Source: Actinomadura macrotermitis (GTDB lineage Bacteria > Actinomycetota > Actinomycetes > Streptosporangiales > Streptosporangiaceae). Taken from it: a DNA stretch of 64,000 nt. The notes below the pieces were generated by a model. The model did not search any database. It was given only the letters and a program-made list of their open reading frames with translations, and was not told where the DNA came from. A program made the position numbers and the translations under genes. Positions within the stretch are counted from its first letter, which is position 1; each line of letters starts with the position of its first letter. Of this stretch, positions 8,598 through 16,787 are shown one piece after another. The DNA lies in NCBI RefSeq assembly GCF_009604375.1, contig NZ_WEGH01000001.1, forward strand, positions 682,001 through 746,000, written 5' to 3'.

Positions 8598-9809
8598 GTG
8601 AGCCTCTACGACGACGCCCGCGAGCTGCGGGAAGAACTGTCCGAACTCCGCCGCGACCTGCACCGCGAGCCCGAGCTCGGCCTCGACCTGCCGCGCACCC
8701 AGGACAAGGTGCTGGCCGCGCTGGACGGCCTCCCGCTGGAGATCACCACCGGCCGCGGCCTCAGCTCGGTGACCGCCGTGCTGCGCGGCGGGCGGCCCGG
8801 CCCGGCGGTGCTGCTGCGCGGCGACATGGACGCGCTGCCGGTGCACGAGGACACCGGCCTGGACTACGCCTCCACGGTCGAGGGGGTGATGCACGCCTGC
8901 GGCCACGACCTGCACGTGGCGGGGCTGGTCGGCGCCGCCCGGCTGCTGGCCGCCCGCCGCGCCGAGCTGGCCGGCGACGTGGTGCTGATGTTCCAGCCCG
9001 GCGAGGAGGGCCTCGGCGGCGCCAAGATCATGATCGACGAGGGGGTGCTGGACGCGGCCGGGGACCGCGTCGTCGCCGCCTACGCGCTGCACGTGTTCTC
9101 CACCGTGCTGCCGCAGGGCATGGTCGCCTCCCGGCCCGGCACCGTGCTGGCCGGCTCGGACGCGGTCCGGGTGACCGTCCGGGGCCGCGGCGGGCACGGC
9201 TCCTCCCCGCACGCCGCGATCGACCCCGTCCCGGCGGTGGCCGCGATGGCCGGCGCGCTGCAGACGATGATCACCCGTGAGCTGGACGTGTTCGACCCGG
9301 CCGTGCTCACCATCGGGTCGATCCACGCCGGCTCGGCAGGCAACGTCATCCCCGAGACGGCGACGTTCGAGGCGACCGTCCGCTCGTTCTCCGACGCCGC
9401 GCACCGCAGGGTCCGCGCCGGGGTCGAGCGGGTGGTGCGCGGCATCGCCGCCGCCTACGGCGTCGAGGCCGACCTGGACTACCGGGAGCAGTACCCCGTC
9501 ACCGTGAACGCCGCCGGCGAGGCCGCGTTCGCCCTCGGCACGGCCCGCGAGGTGCTCGGCGGGCAGCGCGTGGTGCAGGCCCCGCAGCCGATGGCGGGCT
9601 CGGAGGACTTCTCCTTCGTGCTGCAGCAGGTGCCCGGCGCGTTCCTCGGCCTCGGCGCGTGCCCGCCGGACCGCGAGCCGGCGACCGCCCCGATGAACCA
9701 CTCGCCGCAGGCGGCGTTCGACGACGCGGTGCTGCCGGACGCCGCCGCGCTGCTGGCCGAGCTGGCCGTCCGCCGGCTGGACCGCGCCGCCGCGGAGGCC
9801 ACGCCGTGA
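8598..9809 (+). CDS. M20-family amidohydrolase/aminoacylase
   Basis: The 403-aa protein is a di-metal M20D-type amidohydrolase, a family that removes N-acyl groups from amino acids or related amides. Metal and catalytic motifs are visible: LLRGDMDALPVHEDTGLDYA, MHACGHDLHVAGLVGAA, MFQPGEEGLGGAK and, at the C-terminus, PQPMAGSEDFSFVLQQVPG; GRGGHGSSPHAAIDP marks the dimerisation domain. The GTG at 8598 gives the family-typical N-terminus ARELREELSELRRDLHREPE. Its TGA overlaps the GTG of the downstream exporter (GTGA), so the two are translationally coupled. Control by the divergent Lrp-type gene is likely. The exact substrate is not evident. Confidence 0.9.
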   Translation: MSLYDDARELREELSELRRDLHREPELGLDLPRTQDKVLAALDGLPLEITTGRGLSSVTAVLRGGRPGPAVLLRGDMDALPVHEDTGLDYASTVEGVMHACGHDLHVAGLVGAARLLAARRAELAGDVVLMFQPGEEGLGGAKIMIDEGVLDAAGDRVVAAYALHVFSTVLPQGMVASRPGTVLAGSDAVRVTVRGRGGHGSSPHAAIDPVPAVAAMAGALQTMITRELDVFDPAVLTIGSIHAGSAGNVIPETATFEATVRSFSDAAHRRVRAGVERVVRGIAAAYGVEADLDYREQYPVTVNAAGEAAFALGTAREVLGGQRVVQAPQPMAGSEDFSFVLQQVPGAFLGLGACPPDREPATAPMNHSPQAAFDDAVLPDAAALLAELAVRRLDRAAAEATP

Positions 9810-11191
9810 CCACCACCGCCCCGCGCCCGGCGGCGGGCGCGCCGGTCTCCTCGGTGACGGCCGTCGTCGGCCTGCTGGTGCTGTTCGAGATCGTCAGCGG
9901 CTTCCTGCAGGTCGGCATCGCGCCGATGCTGCCGGGCATCGGCGACGAGCTCGGCGTCTCCGACTCCGCGCTCACCTGGGTGGTGTCGGTGCAGCTGCTC
10001 GGCGCCGCGATCTGCGTGCCCGCCTTCGGCCGGCTCGGCGACCTGCACGGGCACCGGCGGATGCTGCGGATCGCGATCGCCTCGGTGGCGGTGGGCTCGG
10101 TGCTGGTCGCGGTCGCGCCGTCCTTCCCGGTGCTGCTGCTCGGGCGCGTCCTGCAAGGGCCGCTCGCCGCGTTCCTGCCGCTGGAGATCGCCCTGGTCCG
10201 CGACCGGCTGCCGCAGGACCTGGCCCGCCGCGCCATCGCCCGGCTCGTCGGCGCCCTCACCCTCGGCGGCCTGATCGGCGGGCTCGGCATGGGCGTGGCC
10301 GACAAGGCCCTCGGCGACGTGCGGCTCGCCCTCGCGGTGCCGGCCGTGCTCGCGGTCGCCTGCGTGCCGGTGTCGTTCGTCGCGGTGCCCGAGACCGCGC
10401 GGCGGGCCGCCGGGCGGGTCGACTGGCCGGGCGTGACGGTGCTCGCGCTCGCCATGGTCGCGCTGCTCGGCGGGGTGTCGGGCGCCGCGCGCCAGGGCTG
10501 GCTCGCCGCCGGCACGCTCGGGCCGCTCGCCCTCGGGCTCGCGCTGCTCGCCGGCTGGGCGGTGCTGGAGCTGCGCACCGCCGAGCCGCTGGTGGACCTG
10601 CGGGCCATGGCGGGACGGCACGTGGCGCCCTACTACCTCACCTCGTTCGCGTTCGGCGTCCTGTTCTTCGGCAGCCAGTCGCCGAACGCGACGTTCTTCG
10701 CCGCGGACGCCGCCGAACGCGGCTACGGGTTCGGGCTGTCGGCGCTCGCCATCGCCCTCGCCACGCTGCCCGCCCAGCTCGCCGCGGTGGCCGCCTCCGC
10801 GCTCGCCCCGCGGGTGGCCGGCCGGATCGGCTACCGGGCCACGCTGGTCGGCTCGTTCGCGCTGGCCGCCGCCGGTTTCCTGGCGTTCTGCGTGCTGCAC
10901 GGGCTGCTGTGGGGGATGGTGCTCGCGCTGCTGGTCGCGGGCGCCGGGATGGGCGCCGCGCTGAGCGCGATGCCGACGGTGATCGTCGAGGCCACCGACC
11001 CCGGCCGCACCGGCGTCGCGGCCGCGCTCTACAACAACGTCAAGACGCTCGGCGGGGCCGTGGCGGGCGGGGTGTTCGGCGCGCTGCTCGGCGGCACCCC
11101 GGGAATCGGGGGGTACATCGCGGTCTGGCTGATCGCCGGGCTGAGCGCGGTGCTGGCCGCCGGGGCGGTGCTGCTCGCCGGGCGGCGCTGA
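9806..11191 (+). CDS. MFS transporter (probable drug/metabolite exporter)
   Basis: The 461-aa membrane protein has about 14 hydrophobic segments and the MFS motif between TM2 and TM3 in the form FGRLGDLHGHRRMLRIAI. The pattern ITWVV-like LTWVVSVQLLGAAICVPA and GRVLQGPLAAFLPLEIALVR resemble the DHA2 (14-TM) exporters. It overlaps the upstream M20 gene by 4 bp (GTGA), so it may export the substrate or product of that enzyme; this is inference from coupling. It ends 16 bp before the CsoR operator region, whose palindrome could also act as its terminator. Confidence 0.85.
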   Translation: MTTTAPRPAAGAPVSSVTAVVGLLVLFEIVSGFLQVGIAPMLPGIGDELGVSDSALTWVVSVQLLGAAICVPAFGRLGDLHGHRRMLRIAIASVAVGSVLVAVAPSFPVLLLGRVLQGPLAAFLPLEIALVRDRLPQDLARRAIARLVGALTLGGLIGGLGMGVADKALGDVRLALAVPAVLAVACVPVSFVAVPETARRAAGRVDWPGVTVLALAMVALLGGVSGAARQGWLAAGTLGPLALGLALLAGWAVLELRTAEPLVDLRAMAGRHVAPYYLTSFAFGVLFFGSQSPNATFFAADAAERGYGFGLSALAIALATLPAQLAAVAASALAPRVAGRIGYRATLVGSFALAAAGFLAFCVLHGLLWGMVLALLVAGAGMGAALSAMPTVIVEATDPGRTGVAAALYNNVKTLGGAVAGGVFGALLGGTPGIGGYIAVWLIAGLSAVLAAGAVLLAGRR

Positions 11192-11207
11192 CGGACCGGG
11201 CGTATAG

Positions 11208-11241
11208 AATACCCCTAGGGGGGTTTCCCCCCGGGGGTATT
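11208..11241. promoter_or_regulatory. CsoR-type operator overlapping promoter
   Basis: A near-perfect dyad has outer arms AATACCCC (11208-11215) and GGGGTATT (11234-11241), with inner arms GGGGGG and CCCCCC around a TTT centre. The A/T-flanked C-run/G-run form is typical of CsoR-family operators. TATAGAAT at 11203-11210 looks like a -10 element overlapping its left edge, which would give autorepression of the csoR-like gene starting 38 bp further on. Confidence 0.75.
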
Positions 11242-11278
11242 CCCCGGGCCCGCCGCCCCGCAGACGAGGAGGACGACG

Positions 11279-11578
11279 ATGGCGACCAGCCAGACCCCCA
11301 CCCGCGGCTACAGCGCGACCAAGGACCAGCTGCAGACCCGGCTGCGCCGCATCGAGGGCCAGGTCCGCGGCATCGAGCGGATGGTCGAGGACGACCGGTA
11401 CTGCATCGACGTGCTCACCCAGATCAGCGCCATCCAGGCCGCCCTGGACAAGGTCGCGCTCGGCCTGCTGGACGGGCACGTGCGGCACTGCGTCGCGCAG
11501 GGCTCCGAAGAGGGCAAGAGCCAGGAGATGTCGACCGAGCTGATGGCCGCCGTCGGCCGGCTCATGCGCCGCGGCTGA
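11279..11578 (+). CDS. csoR: CsoR/RcnR-family metal-sensing repressor
   Basis: The 99-aa helical protein is of the DUF156 family: RLRRIEGQVRGIERMVEDDR, then the metal-ligand set Cys in YCIDVLTQISA and His/Cys in HVRHCV, which is the Cys-His-Cys pattern of Cu(I)-sensing CsoR. Apo-protein binds operator DNA and metal releases it. A fitting operator lies directly upstream. No copper ATPase or CopZ-like chaperone is adjacent: the flanking genes are MFS exporters, so the regulon must be elsewhere or it controls only itself and perhaps the downstream exporter. Sulfur-sensing CstR-type relatives lack the His, so copper is the better guess. Confidence 0.9.
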   Translation: MATSQTPTRGYSATKDQLQTRLRRIEGQVRGIERMVEDDRYCIDVLTQISAIQAALDKVALGLLDGHVRHCVAQGSEEGKSQEMSTELMAAVGRLMRRG

Positions 11579-11741
11579 ACGCCCCTCCCCAGCCACCGGG
11601 CGGCACGATCCCCTGTCCCACGGCTCAGTACTCTCTGTCTTGCGGGCATCCACCCTGCGTGATGCACTCCCGGCATAGCAATTTTCGCGGCATCCTGGAT
11701 TTAAGGGACATCGAGCCATTCGCGTGCCGAGAGGGTCGATC

Positions 11742-13277
11742 ATGACCGAACGCCCGTCCGTCGCCGGTCCGCCCGCCGTGGGGCCGCACGCCGCGCCGTC
11801 CGACCGCCTGGACCGTTCCGTCATCGTGCTCGGCCTGGTCATCGTGTCCGGCACCGTCATGGCGATCCTGGACACCACCATCGTCAACGTGGCGCTGCAG
11901 ACCCTCGGCCACGACTTCGACACCGGGCTGTCGACGATCCAGTGGACCATCACCGGCTACCTGCTCGCGCTCGGCACCGTCATCCCGCTCACCGGCTGGG
12001 CGATCGACCGGTTCGGCGGCCGCCGGGTCTGGATGACCTCGATCGCGCTGTTCGTGCTCGGCTCGGCGCTGTCGGGCGCGGCCTGGAACATCGGCAGCCT
12101 GATCGCGTTCCGGGTGGTGCAGGGCCTCGGCGGCGGCATGCTGATGCCGACCGGCATGGCCATCTTGACCATGGCCGCCGGACCGCGGCGGATGGGCCGG
12201 GTGATGAGCATCGTCGGCATTCCGATGCTGCTCGGGCCGGTGCTCGGCCCCGTCATCGGCGGCTGGCTGGTGCAGAACGCCGACTGGCGGTGGATCTTCT
12301 TCGTGAACCTGCCGGTCGGCGCGCTGGCGTTCGCGCTCGCCTGGTGGAAGGTCCCCGCGGACGGCGCGCACGACGGCGGCGCCGCGCTCGACCTGCGCGG
12401 GCTGCTGCTGCTCCCGCCCGGCTTCGTGCTGCTGATCTACGGGCTGTCCACCGCGAGCGGCAGCGGCGGGTTCGGCCAGCCGTCCACCATCGCCTGGCTC
12501 GCGGCCGGTCTCGCGTTCGTCGCGCTGTTCGTCCTGCACAGCCTGAGACTCCGCGAGAAGGCGCTGATCGACGTGCGGCTGTTCGCCGACCGCACCTTCG
12601 CCACCGCCTCGGTGATGGTGTTCCTGGTCGGCATCGCGCTGATCGGCTCGCTGCTGCTGCTCCCGCTGTACTTCCAGGTCGCGCGCGGCGAGGGCGCCCT
12701 CACCGCCGGGCTGCTGCTCGCCCCGCAGGGCCTCGGCGCCGCGACCGCGATGCCGGTCGCCGGGCTGCTCACCGACCGGCTCGGCGCGGGCCGCATCGTG
12801 CCGATCGGGGTGGTGCTGCTCGTCCTCGGCACCGTGCCCTTCACCCAGGTCGGCCCGCACACCTCCTACTGGCTGCTCGGCGGCGGCCTGTACGTGCGCG
12901 GCCTCGGGCTCGGCTGCACGATGATGCCGACGATGTCGGCGGCGCTCACCACGCTCGCGCGGGCCGCGGTGTCGCGGGCGACGAGCTCGCTGAACATCAT
13001 CGTGCAGCTCGGCGGCTCGTTCGGCGCCGCGCTGCTCGCCGTCATCCTGTCCCGGCAGATCGGCGAGCGGCTGCCGCAGGCGCCCGGCGGGGGCGGCCGC
13101 ATGGGCGAGATCCCCGAGCAGGTCCGGGTCCGGGTCGCGCCGCAGCTCGCCGACGCGTTCGGCACCACCTTCTGGGTCGCGCTCGCCCTGACGGCCGTGC
13201 TGATCGTGCCGTCGTTCCTGCTGCCCCGCACGGGCGCGGCGCACCAGGGCGAGGACGCGCCCCCGCCGCTCGCCTGA
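11742..13277 (+). CDS. DHA2-family MFS exporter (EmrB/QacA type)
   Basis: The 511-aa, 14-TM membrane protein carries DHA2 hallmarks: MAILDTTIVNVALQTLGHDF in TM1, IQWTITGYLLALGTVIPLTG, RFGGRRVWMTSIALFVLGSA, and GPVLGPVIGGWLVQNADWRW (motif C, typical of antiporters), followed by IFFVNLPVG. It probably extrudes drugs or other hydrophobic compounds using the proton gradient. The ATG at 11742 with GAGAGGG 7 nt upstream is preferred to a GTG six codons earlier. It lies 164 bp after csoR with no terminator seen, so co-transcription is possible but not shown. Confidence 0.9.
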   Translation: MTERPSVAGPPAVGPHAAPSDRLDRSVIVLGLVIVSGTVMAILDTTIVNVALQTLGHDFDTGLSTIQWTITGYLLALGTVIPLTGWAIDRFGGRRVWMTSIALFVLGSALSGAAWNIGSLIAFRVVQGLGGGMLMPTGMAILTMAAGPRRMGRVMSIVGIPMLLGPVLGPVIGGWLVQNADWRWIFFVNLPVGALAFALAWWKVPADGAHDGGAALDLRGLLLLPPGFVLLIYGLSTASGSGGFGQPSTIAWLAAGLAFVALFVLHSLRLREKALIDVRLFADRTFATASVMVFLVGIALIGSLLLLPLYFQVARGEGALTAGLLLAPQGLGAATAMPVAGLLTDRLGAGRIVPIGVVLLVLGTVPFTQVGPHTSYWLLGGGLYVRGLGLGCTMMPTMSAALTTLARAAVSRATSSLNIIVQLGGSFGAALLAVILSRQIGERLPQAPGGGGRMGEIPEQVRVRVAPQLADAFGTTFWVALALTAVLIVPSFLLPRTGAAHQGEDAPPPLA

Positions 13278-13283
13278 GCGGGA

Positions 13284-14135
13284 TCAGGACGCGATCGACC
13301 AGGTGAGCAGGTCGTCCTCGTGCTCGCGGGTGAGCCGCCGGGCGCGCTGGGCGTCGGGCGAGTAGCGGTACCGCTCGGGGATCACCCGCGTGGTGCGGTA
13401 CAGGCCCTTCAGCGCCAGGGTCGCGGCGAGGTCGGAGGTCGGCAGGCCCGGCAGCCCGTACATCCGGCGGGCCCAGCGCGGCAGCGTGGACACCACCAGC
13501 GCGCCGATCGCGGGCGCGGCGAGCTTCAGTGGCAGGAACTGGCGCGGCACGCTGGGGTTGAACAGGCGCCGCATCCCCTCGCGGGCCTCCCGGCAGGCCC
13601 AGATCTGCCGCCGCATGTCGGCGTAGTAGTCGCGCATGTCCTGGACCGACGCCGGCACGTTCACCGGGTCCAGCCCGACGACCTCGGCGGCGCGGCGCTG
13701 CTCGTCCACGAACGCGTCGGCCTCGGCGGCGGTCAGCGGGACGCCGGCGCGGCGCGCCACGTCCAGGTAGGAGTCGACCTCGCCCATGTGCACCCAGAGC
13801 AGGTTCTCGGGGTCGTCCACCGGGAACGTCTCGCCGGTGCGCAGGTCCAGGCCGGTCAGCTTGGAGTGCAGCTTGCGGACGCGGCGGCCGACCCGGTCGA
13901 CCTCCTCCCGCGTGCCGTAGGTGCGCACGCGCACGAACTCCACCGTCCGGCCGAGCCGCGCCCACGCCGCGTTCGGGTCCATCAGCTCGGAGTTCTGCGC
14001 GGTGCCCCACATCGAGCGCGGGTGCAGCCCCTGGAGCAGCAGGGCCCGGACCCCGCCGACGACCAGCACCGGCTCGCCCATGACCTTCCAGGTCACCGAG
14101 CCGGGCCCGAACAGCCCGTAGTCCTCGCCCTCCAT
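13284..14135 (-). CDS. oxygenase MpaB-family protein (DUF2236)
   Basis: The 283-aa protein belongs to the MpaB/latex-clearing-protein-like family of predicted haem b oxygenases. Recognised segments are LFGPGSVTWKVMGEPVLVVG, ALLLQGLHPRSMWGTAQNSE, RTVEFVRVRTYGTREEVDRV, LLWVHMGEVDSYLDVARRAG and a PLPTSDLAATLALKGLYRTT-like C-terminus. The HP in LQGLHP and the H in WVHMGEVDS are the usual conserved histidines. The ATG at 14135 is chosen because GAGAGGGGG sits about 8 nt upstream; an earlier ATG at 14162 would add nine residues. Convergent with the DHA2 exporter, 6 bp between stops. Substrate unknown. Confidence 0.85.
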   Translation of the reverse strand: MEGEDYGLFGPGSVTWKVMGEPVLVVGGVRALLLQGLHPRSMWGTAQNSELMDPNAAWARLGRTVEFVRVRTYGTREEVDRVGRRVRKLHSKLTGLDLRTGETFPVDDPENLLWVHMGEVDSYLDVARRAGVPLTAAEADAFVDEQRRAAEVVGLDPVNVPASVQDMRDYYADMRRQIWACREAREGMRRLFNPSVPRQFLPLKLAAPAIGALVVSTLPRWARRMYGLPGLPTSDLAATLALKGLYRTTRVIPERYRYSPDAQRARRLTREHEDDLLTWSIAS

Positions 14136-14261
14136 GACCGGCCCCCTCTCGCCGGATCCCACCGGCGGTCAAAGAGTAATTGCCCGATTATGGCCTGCGT
14201 CACACCGGATCGTCACCTGACCGGGGGACACCGGGGCGTCTCGGGGGCCGTCAACGCGCCG

Positions 14262-14627
14262 TCACACGGGCCCGGAGTCCTCCTCCTCGTCCTCGGCCGG
14301 GCCCGCCGCGTCGGCCTGCTCGGAGATCCACGTCAGGTAGTCCAGGCTGCCCGCGACCACCGGCGTCGCGATGATCTCGGGGGTGTCGTAGGAGTGGTTC
14401 TCGGTGATCAGCGAGGCGAGCTCGTCGAACCGGGCCACGGTGGTCTTGAACAGCACCATCCACTCCTCGGCCGACTCGATCTCCCCCTCCCACCAGTAGG
14501 TGCTCGCGATCGGGCCGACGAGCTGGGCGCAGGCGGCCAGCCGCTCCGAGACCGCCGCCTTGGCCAGCGCGGCGGCCTCGCTGCGCGAGTCGGTCGTGGT
14601 CGTGACCTGGACGTAAGCGGGCGCCAT
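14262..14627 (-). CDS. cutA: divalent cation tolerance protein CutA
   Basis: The 121-aa protein is a CutA1-type trimeric ferredoxin-fold protein. The core YVQVTTTTDSRSEAAALAKA, AACAQLVGPIASTYWWEGEI, EEWMVLFKTTVARFDELASL and HSYDTPEIIATPV matches the family closely, including the CAQ and W-W-G-EI motifs. It was linked to copper tolerance in E. coli, but its biochemical role remains unclear. An acidic tail (EDEEED) follows the conserved core. AAGGAG lies 7 nt upstream of the ATG. It is 29 bp downstream of the gamma-glutamyltransferase gene on the same strand, so they are probably co-transcribed. Confidence 0.93.
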   Translation of the reverse strand: MAPAYVQVTTTTDSRSEAAALAKAAVSERLAACAQLVGPIASTYWWEGEIESAEEWMVLFKTTVARFDELASLITENHSYDTPEIIATPVVAGSLDYLTWISEQADAAGPAEDEEEDSGPV

Positions 14628-14656
14628 GGCCGACTCCTTCCCCTCCGGACCGCGGT

Positions 14657-16528
14657 TCACCCGCCGGGACGGACCACCAGTGCGCTGCCGCCTCCCCGGC
14701 GGGTCGGCTCGGCGACCGCCTGGACCAGGCCGGGCCGCAGGAACTCCAGCGCGGTGGCGGCGCCGATCGTCCCGGCCGGCGGGCCGGGGAACAGCGCCAG
14801 CCGGTGGCCGCGGGCGGCCAGCGCCCGCCCGTACCGGTCGATGAACGCCTGCTCGGCGAAGACCTGCGGGGTGTTGCGCTGGGTCGCGCGCGGCGCGGCG
14901 AGCGCGGTGGGCAGGTCCATGCCGAGGTCGATCCGGTTGAGCAGGATCTGCAGCACGGTGGTGATGATCGTGGAGCCGCCGGGGGTGCCGAGGGCGAGCC
15001 TCGGCCGCCCGTCCTGCAGCACGATCGTCGGGGCCATGCTGCTGCGCGGGCGCTTGCCGGGGCCGGGCAGGTTCGGGTCGGGCGGGCTCCCCGCCGCGGG
15101 CGGCTGCAGGGTGAAGTCGGTCAGCTCGTTGTTGAGCAGGAAGCCGCGGCCCGGGACGGTGATCGCGCTGCCGCCGAACTGCTCGATCGTGACGTTGTAG
15201 GCCACCACGTTCCCCCACTTGTCGGCGACGACGAGGTGGGTGGTCTGCGGCCCCTCGTAGGCGAGGGCGCGGGTGGCGGTGCCGGGCGGCTTGCACGGGT
15301 CGTAGCGGCCGTCGGGGCTGCCGGGCGCGACCGGCGCGGCGGCGGCCTGGTCGGGCTTGATCAGGCAGGCCCGCTCGCGGGCGAACCCGCCCGACAGCAG
15401 CTCCTGCAGCGGCACCTTCACCTGCGCGGGGTCGCCGACGTAGCGGCCCCGGTCGGCGTAGGCGAGCTTGGACGCCTCCAGGTAGTAGTGCAGCGCGGTG
15501 ACCGGGTCGCGCGCGTCCAGCCGGAAGTTGCCGAGGATGTTCAGCACCTCGCCGACCGTGGAGCCGCCCGACGACGACGGCGGCATCCCGTAGACGTCCA
15601 GGCCCCGGTAGGAGACGTGGGTGGGCTGGGGCGACAGCGCCCGGTAGGCGGCCAGGTCGCCGGGCTGCATCAGGCCGGGCCGGACCTTGCGGGTCGCGGC
15701 CGGATCGACGGGGGGCTTGCGGACCGTCCGCACGATGTCCTGGGCCAGCGGCCCGCGGTAGAACCAGCCGGGCCCGTACCTGGCCAGGCCGCGGTAGGTG
15801 CGGGCGAGGTCGGGGTTGCGGAAGGTGGAGCCGATCGCCGGTGGCCGCCCGCCCGGCAGGAACAGCTCGCGGGTCGGGACGATGTCCTTGAACCGCGCCT
15901 CGTTGACCTTGGTCTGGTCGTAGAACTCCTGGTCGACGACGAAGCCGCGCTCGGCGAGCCGGATCGCGGGCTGCAGCAGGGTGCCGAGGCGGCGGGTGCC
16001 GAACGCGCGCAGCGCGCGGTCCCACTGCGCGACGGTGCCGGGCACGCCGACGCTGAGGCCGCTGGTGATCGCCTCGTCGGCGGGCAGCGCCTTGCCGGTG
16101 GCCGGGTCGACGAAGGAGTCCTGGCGCATCGCCCGCGGCGCCGTCTCGCGGCCGTCGAAGGTGTGCACCCGGCGCGTCCTCGCGTCGTAGTAGGTCAGGT
16201 ACCCGCCGCCGCCGATCGCCGCCACGTACGGCTCGCTGACGCCGAGGGCCGCGCTCGCCGCGACCGCCGCGTCCATCGCGTTGCCGCCCCGGCGCAGCAC
16301 CTCCAGCGCGATCCGGCTGGCGTCGGGGTCGACGGTGGACACCGCGCCGCCGTAGCCGGTCGCCACCGGCTGCCGCGACGGCGGGGGCGGCGCCGCGACC
16401 GCGCCGGCGCCGGGCACGGCCAGCGAGGCGGTGAGCGTGAGGGCCGCGGCGAGGGCGGCCCGGCGGCGGAACGCCTGGCCGGGCGCCGGGCGGCGGGCCG
16501 GCTTGGCGGGGAGCGCGTTGTGTGACAC
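14657..16528 (-). CDS. ggt: gamma-glutamyltransferase, secreted
   Basis: The protein (623 aa from the GTG at 16528) hydrolyses or transfers the gamma-glutamyl group of glutathione-like compounds and self-cleaves into two subunits. The large-subunit motifs VDPDASRIALEVLRRGGNAM and AAIGGGGYLTYYDARTRRVH are present; the small subunit begins at the autoprocessing Thr in PQTTHLVVADKWGNVVAYN (about residue 429), with GSSMAP-like RPRSSMAPTIVLQDGRP and LGTPGGSTIITTVLQ forming the substrate site. An N-terminal basic stretch plus hydrophobic AALAAALTLTASLAVPGAGA is a signal peptide. AGGAGG lies only 4 nt before the chosen GTG; a start at 16558 is the alternative. Confidence 0.92.
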   Translation of the reverse strand: MSHNALPAKPARRPAPGQAFRRRAALAAALTLTASLAVPGAGAVAAPPPPSRQPVATGYGGAVSTVDPDASRIALEVLRRGGNAMDAAVAASAALGVSEPYVAAIGGGGYLTYYDARTRRVHTFDGRETAPRAMRQDSFVDPATGKALPADEAITSGLSVGVPGTVAQWDRALRAFGTRRLGTLLQPAIRLAERGFVVDQEFYDQTKVNEARFKDIVPTRELFLPGGRPPAIGSTFRNPDLARTYRGLARYGPGWFYRGPLAQDIVRTVRKPPVDPAATRKVRPGLMQPGDLAAYRALSPQPTHVSYRGLDVYGMPPSSSGGSTVGEVLNILGNFRLDARDPVTALHYYLEASKLAYADRGRYVGDPAQVKVPLQELLSGGFARERACLIKPDQAAAAPVAPGSPDGRYDPCKPPGTATRALAYEGPQTTHLVVADKWGNVVAYNVTIEQFGGSAITVPGRGFLLNNELTDFTLQPPAAGSPPDPNLPGPGKRPRSSMAPTIVLQDGRPRLALGTPGGSTIITTVLQILLNRIDLGMDLPTALAAPRATQRNTPQVFAEQAFIDRYGRALAARGHRLALFPGPPAGTIGAATALEFLRPGLVQAVAEPTRRGGGSALVVRPGG

Positions 16529-16787
16529 CGAACCTCCTGGGGGACGCGGCGCCACCACCGTGCCACCGATGACCGCGCGGCGCCACCGTCACGGCCGACC
16601 CTGGACGCGCACCGCGCCCGGGGCCGGACCGAAGATCGTTTTATCAGCCCACTACACCATGCCTTCGCGACTTAGACCCCAATTCGCCGCAGATCATTGC
16701 GCTTTTACCTAAACATGGTGAATTCTTAGTGGCTTCCGTAACTCTGTCTCGCGAACAGCGGCGCGAGCCAGGCCAGGGGGGACACCT

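Noticed and set aside
9479..13244. Long minus-strand open frames of 824 and 539 codons
   Set aside because: They are antisense to the M20, MFS, CsoR and DHA2 genes and contain no recognisable motif, only repetitive His/Arg/Gln/Gly-rich translation.
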